From a virus: a stretch of 23,317 bases of DNA. Location of the stretch: positions 1-23,317 of the IMG/VR virus record IMGVR_UViG_3300030090_004916; one strand, given 5' to 3'. Shown here one piece after another: positions 12,579 through 19,110 of this stretch. A program made the position numbers and the translations under genes. Positions within the stretch are counted from its first letter, which is position 1; each line of letters starts with the position of its first letter. The notes below the pieces were generated by a model, which saw only the letters and a program-made list of their open reading frames with translations, searched no databases and was not told the origin of the DNA.

Positions 12579-14334
12579 TGTAACTTAACTCCTTTCTTAA
12601 GAATTCGAGAGATCTATATAGGAACCCTGTAATGTCAAGATTGGGATCTGACGCTAAGGGCATATTGGGCATCTGTGGGTGCGGTAGCTGATACAGCTGA
12701 CCCAGCATTCCCACAAATGTATTGAACGATTGTTGTGACTGCTGAACCATGCGGAACGGATAACCCGTTAACATTGCCGCACGTTCTTCGTCAGTCTTAG
12801 ATGGGAACAGGTACTTAAGTGCTTCAATCGAATCAACACCTAATTCCTGTAAGTTGCGAACAACAATACTATTGTTAAGAATGCCTTGTGAATCCTCTTC
12901 AAAGATTTCACCAGTCCAACGCCAGCTAACTTTTGTGCTGCCGTCTGGGATAAGACCAACTACACCTTTCGGGATATCACCTGCCTCAATACTAGCACTA
13001 AACAGTTGATCACGACTTTCTTCGAATGTAGCTAACTTCTCTTTATAATCAGCATCAGCTAATGCATATCCTTCTGGATTACCTTCAAATTCTTCAGGCA
13101 GTGGGATACTTGGTTTTTCTAACCCCATTGCTTGAGCAAACGATTCCATGAATAGGTATTCTTCATGCTGAATCATCATTGCAAACAGTTGGCATAGACC
13201 ATATTTGAAAAGTGCTTTCGCTTTCTTTTCTGCAGTAGCTGCCACTCTTCCGTAGAGAGATTTCATCTCATACGCTGTAGAAGCTGTTCCAATATCAATA
13301 TCGTCAACACCTCCTAATGCAAGCCTAATCTCAGAACGATATTGCTTCACATACAAATTCTGATCTCCGCTAACCGCATCAGGTGTCATGTAACTAACGC
13401 GATCAGTCGGCTCAAGATTGGCAATAACACGAGGGACCTTGATCTGTCCGTCTAGAGGGGATGCTCCACCAAAGGGTTGGCTCACTCTTGTAGAGGGCCT
13501 ATCCATTGCATAGAAGCCAGCCTGAGAGCTGATTGTGGGTCTGAAGGATGAATCCCCGTCAGACTCAACAATGTCGTGTTTTGGCCTACTAGAGACTAAA
13601 GTTGGATTTCCAAAGAACCTCATGTTCTTTCGGACATTCCTTACAAGCTCATCGTGGAACAAGATCTGATGTGCTAACCAATCAAACTCACCAGTACCTG
13701 TTGCTTCTCCTGTGCAGTCCAAATGATTAAAGACTTCAACTGCGGGAATAAAACCTAAACTGTTGACTAATACTTCTGTCTGTCCCGGTTGGGTTAGGTT
13801 GGGCATTCCAATGTCGTTTTCAAAATCAATCTTTTCATTACTGATTGTTTGCTCGATCCGATCTTTGTAGACACGCAGCTTGATGTACTTTTTCTTTCCT
13901 CCACGTTTACCCTGTTCAGAGAATGGATTTGCAAGATTGGTCTCTTTGACAGCAAACGAATACACTAAAACAACATTGTCAATTTCACCAGTTTGGTTGC
14001 GATAGCATCTATAGCTATCTTTTGGGAAATACAACATTTGATAGGTTTCCCCGTTAGGCCTGAAATAAAACAGACCTTGACCGTCACACAAGAAATAATC
14101 AACAATACTTTCTAACTTCATCTCCATCATGTTTTCTTCAAACACGTTGGCTATGAATTCTCTACGCCCTCCATACGAATCTTGTTCGCAGTAAAACTCT
14201 ACGCCACGCCGTAAGATAAATAGCCGCATCTGTGCAAGATGCGACGATACAATCATTGTGTCAATTGTAAGATCACCACGCCGCTCTTTAGCTGCATGGA
14301 TAATCTCTTCAAACTGATTACTTGGATTATTCAT
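12100..14334 (-). CDS. Portal protein with long disordered C-terminal tail
   Basis: The 744-aa product shows a portal-like body over about residues 1-580: an N-terminal helical segment, a beta-rich wing (VDYFLCDGQGLFYFRP, YQMLYFPKDSYRCY), then EVFNHLDCTGEATGTGEFD, LVRNVRKNMRFFGNPTLVSS, a stem-like stretch around VKQYRSEIRLALGG, and the clip/crown part with STAYEMKSLYGRV. Phages use such dodecameric rings as the DNA gate of the head, where TerL docks. The last 150 or so residues are a Gly/Pro/Ser-rich tail, coded over the scaffold-like gene. Start ATG 14332-14334 follows the 786-aa gene by 30 nt with the decamer CGTTAGACTT in the gap and no clear ribosome site. Confidence 0.87.
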   Translation of the reverse strand: MNNPSNQFEEIIHAAKERRGDLTIDTMIVSSHLAQMRLFILRRGVEFYCEQDSYGGRREFIANVFEENMMEMKLESIVDYFLCDGQGLFYFRPNGETYQMLYFPKDSYRCYRNQTGEIDNVVLVYSFAVKETNLANPFSEQGKRGGKKKYIKLRVYKDRIEQTISNEKIDFENDIGMPNLTQPGQTEVLVNSLGFIPAVEVFNHLDCTGEATGTGEFDWLAHQILFHDELVRNVRKNMRFFGNPTLVSSRPKHDIVESDGDSSFRPTISSQAGFYAMDRPSTRVSQPFGGASPLDGQIKVPRVIANLEPTDRVSYMTPDAVSGDQNLYVKQYRSEIRLALGGVDDIDIGTASTAYEMKSLYGRVAATAEKKAKALFKYGLCQLFAMMIQHEEYLFMESFAQAMGLEKPSIPLPEEFEGNPEGYALADADYKEKLATFEESRDQLFSASIEAGDIPKGVVGLIPDGSTKVSWRWTGEIFEEDSQGILNNSIVVRNLQELGVDSIEALKYLFPSKTDEERAAMLTGYPFRMVQQSQQSFNTFVGMLGQLYQLPHPQMPNMPLASDPNLDITGFLYRSLEFLRKELSYSGKYQPNSGDDAASKLSDADRKRADIGLPTRDERPVRLPGGSGSAGSGTPGSGLPTNSGPAGFGTGGESMAAGVPGTERKPEYAAAVPGPGVVLGLSDTDPTGQYPGNLGLTGTANATGSAPIPGSPDLQSPSFNPNLFTRAAAGPRTGPNRAKRRPSG

Positions 14335-14353
14335 TTATTTACGGGCTTTTTTA

Positions 14354-14363
14354 AAGTCTAACG
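14354..14363 (-). promoter_or_regulatory. Shared decamer CGTTAGACTT before the portal gene
   Basis: The same ten bases occur at 18291-18300 before the terL gene. Here it ends 19 nt from the portal ATG; before terL the distance is 21 nt. I found no further copy by eye. It may be a regulatory or RNA element common to the two packaging genes. Confidence 0.35.
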
Positions 14364-14364
14364 A

Positions 14365-16725
14365 TTAGCTGTATCTTTTAGCAATTTCCTCGATGTTATT
14401 TGTAGGTGGCTTATACGGTTCAGGCATAACAAATGTTGGTGGCCTAAATGCATAGGTATCACCTAAATACCTATTCTGCTGATTAATCATCATGTTCTGG
14501 AAATATTGAGGCTGCATTGCTGCGTTATAACGTAACTGATTTGCACTTTCTCGTGCTCCTGTAGTCTGTTGAGCACGTGCTGAGGCTTGAGCTGCTCTGG
14601 TTGAACCACTGAATTGAGCTTGGGACTTAGCGAACGCATTATCATTTAAGGCACCCAGTGCTGCACCGCTAAACATATTATCCATCATGGGATTGTATGA
14701 ACCTGTTCCGGCACCACTTCCAGATCCTCCCACTTGATTGCCAGCATTGTTGTAACCGATAGTCACGCTGTAATCTGCACCTTGGTTATTATTTCCAATA
14801 AATGTGCCAGTATTATCAAAGATATTTGTCTGGTCTCCCATTGTTTTACCAACATTAGAATTCATATCACCACCAACAGCAACACTGCCAGTGCCAATTA
14901 CACGTGTATTCTGCGGAGCTTTTCTTAATCTTGGTGGAGCAATTCGATTTCTTGGTGGACGTTCTTTTTTCGGAGTTTTAGTTGGTGTTGTGCCAGGTGG
15001 CTGTACTGGCATTCCCACTATCGGCAGCCGATTTGGGAAATCGTACGTAAGCGCGGGATAGTCCTCGACCGCACGGACATCCGGACGAATGCCTTGGGGA
15101 GGGATTGCACGCGTGTCCCCTGGTAACGGCTGAACGCCTTGCGATCCAAAATTTAACTGCTCTTCAGTAGGTGCAAATGGATCGATTTCACCATATCCTC
15201 GACCAATTGGATTCATGTTTGAGTCCAGTTGTGTCGGCTGACCCATCATTGGATTGGCTTCACGCATTTGAGTTTCTGCCCAGTCATCCATACCTAATTC
15301 ACCACCACCAGTTTTATATTCCGCAAATCTGTTGTTTTTATTTTGTTCGCGCAGATGGCTTGACCACTCCTCATCTGTTGATGGCTCTAAACCAACAACG
15401 GAACGTAATTGATCAAATGCTGAACGTGTTGTACCGCCAGCAGCTCGCATATCATTAACGGCATTTGTCACACTTGGACCTGATTGCTGTGGTCCACTTG
15501 TGGTGTTTTTAAAGTAATCCTCGTTTAATGCAACGCCACCGTCATTGTGAGTATATGTTTCTCCAGTTTCCGGATTTGTAATGGTTTTCAATGCTTGTGT
15601 CACTGCCATGCCGTCTCCGCTTGGTTTCACCCAATCAGGCATAGATCCATCTCTGTAGCTATAGGCTTTTGGCCCTTCATTAGGTTGCTCCGTAGCAGTT
15701 AATCCAGGGTTTTTAGCATTAAATTTCACGTTTGGCCGTTGCTGAGCATTCATCATGCTTGCAACTGATTGATTACTGTTATTTACATTGCCAGCAGTGT
15801 TAGAGCCTGTTGTAGTGCTGTAATCAGCTCCTTGATTATTGTTCCCAATAAATGTTCCAGTGTTACTAAAGGTGTTAGTTTGATCTCCCATCACCTTCCC
15901 AACATTTTGATTAAGATCACCGCCAACAACAAAGTCACCAGTTCCTTTGTAAACAGATGTAGATCCTCCACCGTTAGCTGAACTTCCAGTTTCAGTTGTA
16001 TCTGAACCTCCCATATTAATTACATTGCCACCACGTTGGCTATTATCAATTGTTTGAGAGTTGTCCGTGACAGTAGTGTTAATATCTCCAGTTGGAACAG
16101 GCTGAGGAGTTGCAGTTGGCTTGGTGTTAATGACTGGCGAACCATCTCCTGCATCTGTTACATCTGTAGCAGGCTGCTGTGTCATTGCATTTAATCGTTC
16201 ATTTAAAAATGACTGTGCATTAGTACCGAAACTGTAGTTATTCTTTTTTGCCCAATCATTAATATCTCCAGCACTGAAATTACTATCTTTTAGTAAAAAC
16301 TTTACTTCTGATTTGCTAAGATCTGCGCGTTCGGTTCCATCTTCTTTGGGAGCTGTTCTTCCCATAGAACCAACATCATAGTCGTCTAAACTTGCAGGTT
16401 TTGAGGCAGCACCGTGAATACCAAACTTTCGCTGAACAGATGCTTTTACATTTCCAACACCAGCACGTTCTGCAACACTTTTAATTTGAGCTTGAGAGAA
16501 TCCCTGCTCCTCCATCTTTCTTACATCTTTGCTTCCAACAGTTTTCCCAAAATTATAATTATCTGCTTGCTGCTGATTTTGATATGACTGTGCAATAGCC
16601 TTGGCACTACTAGCGTCTCCACCTGATTTTGCTACTTGTTTTTTGGCGGCTTTAAACGCTTTTTTATCTCCACCATATGCTTGTTTTTCTTTATCAGATA
16701 ATTCAGACCACTTTGCCCTAGCCAT
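14365..16725 (-). CDS. 786-aa Gly/Asn/Thr-rich virion protein with duplicated module
   Basis: Residues 1-110 are basic and helical (WSELSDKEKQAYGGDKKAFK, then VRKMEEQGFSQAQIKSVAER). From about 190 onward the protein is low-complexity, rich in Gly, Asn, Thr, Gln and Pro. Two 52-residue copies of a module with VGGD.N.NVGK.MGDQTN.F.NTGTFIGNNNQGADYS occur at 262-313 and 612-663. A C-terminal segment (about 700-786) is Ala/Gln-rich helical then Pro-rich. It starts 5 nt after the terL stop and precedes the portal. The module suggests a beta-solenoid or surface repeat; a head or tail accessory protein is likely, but no family is recognised. The stretch about 15000-15130 is richer in G/C. Confidence 0.7.
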   Translation of the reverse strand: MARAKWSELSDKEKQAYGGDKKAFKAAKKQVAKSGGDASSAKAIAQSYQNQQQADNYNFGKTVGSKDVRKMEEQGFSQAQIKSVAERAGVGNVKASVQRKFGIHGAASKPASLDDYDVGSMGRTAPKEDGTERADLSKSEVKFLLKDSNFSAGDINDWAKKNNYSFGTNAQSFLNERLNAMTQQPATDVTDAGDGSPVINTKPTATPQPVPTGDINTTVTDNSQTIDNSQRGGNVINMGGSDTTETGSSANGGGSTSVYKGTGDFVVGGDLNQNVGKVMGDQTNTFSNTGTFIGNNNQGADYSTTTGSNTAGNVNNSNQSVASMMNAQQRPNVKFNAKNPGLTATEQPNEGPKAYSYRDGSMPDWVKPSGDGMAVTQALKTITNPETGETYTHNDGGVALNEDYFKNTTSGPQQSGPSVTNAVNDMRAAGGTTRSAFDQLRSVVGLEPSTDEEWSSHLREQNKNNRFAEYKTGGGELGMDDWAETQMREANPMMGQPTQLDSNMNPIGRGYGEIDPFAPTEEQLNFGSQGVQPLPGDTRAIPPQGIRPDVRAVEDYPALTYDFPNRLPIVGMPVQPPGTTPTKTPKKERPPRNRIAPPRLRKAPQNTRVIGTGSVAVGGDMNSNVGKTMGDQTNIFDNTGTFIGNNNQGADYSVTIGYNNAGNQVGGSGSGAGTGSYNPMMDNMFSGAALGALNDNAFAKSQAQFSGSTRAAQASARAQQTTGARESANQLRYNAAMQPQYFQNMMINQQNRYLGDTYAFRPPTFVMPEPYKPPTNNIEEIAKRYS
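14737..14892 (-). repeat. Second copy of the 52-codon module in the 786-aa gene
   Basis: This 156-nt stretch encodes residues 612-663 and matches 15787-15942 over its full length without an indel. The protein copies keep NVGK.MGDQTN and NTGTFIGNNNQGADYS, while the DNA differs at many third positions, so the duplication is old or maintained by protein selection. Confidence 0.85.
15787..15942 (-). repeat. First copy of the 52-codon module in the 786-aa gene
   Basis: This encodes residues 262-313 and pairs with 14737-14892. It begins TGDFVVGGDLNQNVGK and ends with the NNQGADYSTTTGSNTAGN segment. Confidence 0.85.
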
Positions 16726-16730
16726 TTCAA

Positions 16731-18269
16731 TTACAAATCAAAACTATCTTCATTGTAGTCTAATTGTAAACTACCCCTCCTCAACAACCCGCCTATAGTT
16801 AGCACCATAGAATCCACTGCATCATCGTGTTGTGAATGTCCAAAGTTTATCAATTCTTCTTCTAAAATATTCCATGTTCGCCACTTGTTCCAAATAACTT
16901 TTTTATGTTCAAAAAGACCAAGCACTCCTCGTAGTCTTGCTAATTTATCTCCTTTAAATCCTTTTACTGGAGAGCATTGTAAATTATATAGCGCTCTATC
17001 TTCAAACATTATACGTTTAAAATCTCCTTCAAATGATGATTGATACGCAACTGCTTCAGGCCATATTACACATGGCGACATAGTTGGGAAAAACTGTTTC
17101 TCATCATTTTCAATCAGTATATTCCAGTCACCTAGCATTTCACACAAGGTGTCCATTTTTTCTATATTACCCATTGATCTACATCGTCTCTGGTCAATAA
17201 GATATATTTTTCCGTCTTTAATGCCACCAAGTGTAAATACAGTCCAGTCGTTCTTTTCTGATAATCCTGCGCTTAAGTCAATGCCTACACCGAGGCAATC
17301 GTATTCTTCAGGTACTTCGCCTTTAATAAGCAGCTCTGGTGATATACCTACTTCAGTTGATTGGACAGCTGTGTTTAAGTACTGATATGCAAAAGCAACT
17401 CTATCCTCAAGCTTGCGTTCGTTCAAGTATTTCATTGACCAGAACTCAGGCCAGTATGAGCGCTGGCGTCCGTCAGCATCTGTGATGACTGCTTTTTGAA
17501 TTATTTGTTTCCAATTATTTTTGGGTACAAAGAGGGTCGCGTGAATATCGTCAAAGTGGAAGCGGGTTCCCAGACAGATAGCCCGTGCACCTTGGAACAT
17601 CGTTGGTGCGATAACGTTAGACCACGTCTGCTCCATCTCACGGCGAATGTCTGGGTTGTTGATCGAAGCGGCAGATTTAATAGGGTCATCAATAAGCACC
17701 AGCTGTGATCGTTTAGAGGTGATTGCACCCTTGAGACCACCGCACGCAATTGTAAAAGCTTCCTCACCTGCTGTATCAATACCCGCAAATTCATAATCAA
17801 TTGACCAATATTCATCCGAACGCTTTATTTTACTTAATCGGACCATCGGAAAAATTTCTCGATATTTAGGGCTTGTCAGTATTCCTTTGATAGTTGCTGA
17901 CTTTGCTCTACTAATATCAACCATGTACGCGATGTACAGAATACGCAGCATTTGCTTGGCAGCTGCATGTCGGCCTATCATCCAAGCTGCAAACATACCA
18001 AGGACAGTACTTTTGGCAGATCCTCTGGGAGCCAGAATAGATGTGTTTGTTCCTGCTATTCCTAGTAGACATTCGCTATCTTCTCCTGTACATAATTGCA
18101 TATGCCATTCCAGCATGTGTTTTGCTGGAGGCTTTCCCATTGCAGTGCAGAAAGCTATGAAGTTATCTCTTGCTGCTAATACTTCCTGTGATGGTGGTTT
18201 TGTTGTTACTTTTGTAGCAGTCATTAGTGCACTGCGTCGATAAGCCAATGCTGCACTTGGGATTGCCAT
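16731..18269 (-). CDS. terL: Terminase large subunit
   Basis: The 512-aa protein has both terminase parts. The ATPase half shows a Walker A motif APRGSAKST (80-88), a Walker B LVLIDDP (190-196, with D194-D195) and the coupling motif GTRFHFDD (234-241). The nuclease half (RNase H-like) shows D331 in GIDLSAG, E387 in LIENDE and D482/D483/D486 in HDDAVDSM, the usual acidic cluster for metal binding. It would dock on the portal, pump DNA into the head and cut the concatemer. The gene follows the 90-aa gene after 32 nt, a gap carrying the decamer also found before the portal gene. All key residues are present; the protein looks intact and of usual length. Confidence 0.95.
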   Translation of the reverse strand: MAIPSAALAYRRSALMTATKVTTKPPSQEVLAARDNFIAFCTAMGKPPAKHMLEWHMQLCTGEDSECLLGIAGTNTSILAPRGSAKSTVLGMFAAWMIGRHAAAKQMLRILYIAYMVDISRAKSATIKGILTSPKYREIFPMVRLSKIKRSDEYWSIDYEFAGIDTAGEEAFTIACGGLKGAITSKRSQLVLIDDPIKSAASINNPDIRREMEQTWSNVIAPTMFQGARAICLGTRFHFDDIHATLFVPKNNWKQIIQKAVITDADGRQRSYWPEFWSMKYLNERKLEDRVAFAYQYLNTAVQSTEVGISPELLIKGEVPEEYDCLGVGIDLSAGLSEKNDWTVFTLGGIKDGKIYLIDQRRCRSMGNIEKMDTLCEMLGDWNILIENDEKQFFPTMSPCVIWPEAVAYQSSFEGDFKRIMFEDRALYNLQCSPVKGFKGDKLARLRGVLGLFEHKKVIWNKWRTWNILEEELINFGHSQHDDAVDSMVLTIGGLLRRGSLQLDYNEDSFDL

Positions 18270-18290
18270 ATTAATCTTACATAGTGATCT

Positions 18291-18300
18291 AAGTCTAACG
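18291..18300 (-). promoter_or_regulatory. Shared decamer CGTTAGACTT before terL
   Basis: Identical to 14354-14363. It ends 21 nt before the terL ATG and starts within 2 nt of the upstream stop codon. Confidence 0.35.
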
Positions 18301-18301
18301 T

Positions 18302-18574
18302 TTAGATTTTGCCCTCAGCCCATCGCTGTGCATATCTTTCTTCTTCACGCGAACGAGCCCGCATTCTTGCATTCTGTATGCGAGTAATTTCAAATGCAAT
18401 TCTCATTGCCTCAGCCAGACGTCTTGCTTCCAATGCTCGTGGATCATATCCAAACAACGACACCACATTTAAATCAGGCATTTGTGGTAAGCGTTTAATC
18501 AATGAACCAGTTAACCGCAAAGCTCTGGTGCTATGGCTTTGAATTTCAGGTAGTTCGGGAAGTTCGGGAAGCAT
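18302..18574 (-). CDS. 90-aa basic helical protein upstream of terL
   Basis: The product starts with a repeated Leu-Pro-Glu phrase (MLPELPELPEIQ), coded by a 9-bp tandem repeat near 18552-18569. Next come a basic segment (LRLTGSLIKRLPQMP), a hydrophobic stretch (LNVVSLFGYDPRALEARRLAE) and a strongly basic, arginine-rich C-terminal helix (RIQNARMRARSREEERYAQRW). The ATG overlaps the TAA of the candidate small-terminase gene by one base, so the two genes are probably coupled. Position between TerS-like and TerL genes suggests a role in packaging; no family recognised. Confidence 0.6.
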   Translation of the reverse strand: MLPELPELPEIQSHSTRALRLTGSLIKRLPQMPDLNVVSLFGYDPRALEARRLAEAMRIAFEITRIQNARMRARSREEERYAQRWAEGKI

Positions 18575-19110
18575 TAGCTGTTACTGATTTCACTATAAAT
18601 TTTTGCCCATGCTGCATTTATAGCATTTTCGATGGGCTCAGCAAACTGTGGATCATCCTTGAAAATATTGGTAAGTTCTCTCATCACTCGATCAGCACCG
18701 GCAAGGATTAGACCACGTTTATCAGTGCTTTTATTCATACGATCCGAAGTTTCAATATGCGCTCGAAGTTCCTTTTCAAGAGCTGCCAGACGCGCACAAC
18801 CATTATCTCCTTTGACTTCGCCTGAGGTAATCGCCATTCTAAGTTCTTGTATATCGGAGTGTAGAGCAGCAATTTCGCTATTAAGTATTTCACGGCGATT
18901 TAATTTCCGATACTTCATTTTTACCCATCTAGATAAATCTACGAATGAGCCTTCATAACCTACTATTCCAGCATATACCCAGATTTCAATGATAGAAGGA
19001 GTAGCTTCGGCAAACTCTCTAAAGTCCTCACTTTCAGCTGCTGAAATAGTATCTAACCATTGATCGACAACGGTTAGATAAACCTTACTTGTTTTAGATG
19101 CAGTAGTCAT
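18574..19110 (-). CDS. Possible terminase small subunit
   Basis: This 178-aa protein sits just ahead of the packaging genes. Residues about 38-65 (PSIIEIWVYAGIVGYEGSFVD and following) could be a small helix-turn-helix. Residues about 70-125 form heptad-patterned helices (REILNSEIAALHSDIQELRM, then LAALEKELRAHIETSDRM) of a type that would oligomerise. The C-terminal part is helical (ADRVMRELTNIFKDDPQFAE). DNA-binding front, coiled coil middle and location upstream of terL match the small-terminase plan, which recognises phage DNA and regulates TerL. Family sequence similarity is not obvious, so it remains a candidate. Its ATG overlaps the stop of the repeat-protein gene by one base. Confidence 0.6.
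   Translation of the reverse strand: MTTASKTSKVYLTVVDQWLDTISAAESEDFREFAEATPSIIEIWVYAGIVGYEGSFVDLSRWVKMKYRKLNRREILNSEIAALHSDIQELRMAITSGEVKGDNGCARLAALEKELRAHIETSDRMNKSTDKRGLILAGADRVMRELTNIFKDDPQFAEPIENAINAAWAKIYSEISNS

Noticed and set aside
12578-14334. Assembly frameshift creating the portal/scaffold overlap
   Set aside because: The scaffold-like gene has its own GTG and a strong ribosome site, and both frames are open for their full length, so a simple base error is not needed. Only homologues can settle whether the portal tail is genuine.
14734-15061. Plus-strand frames antisense to the 786-aa gene
   Set aside because: They fall over a duplicated coding module and lack start signals; they are shadows of the Gly/Asn-rich gene.
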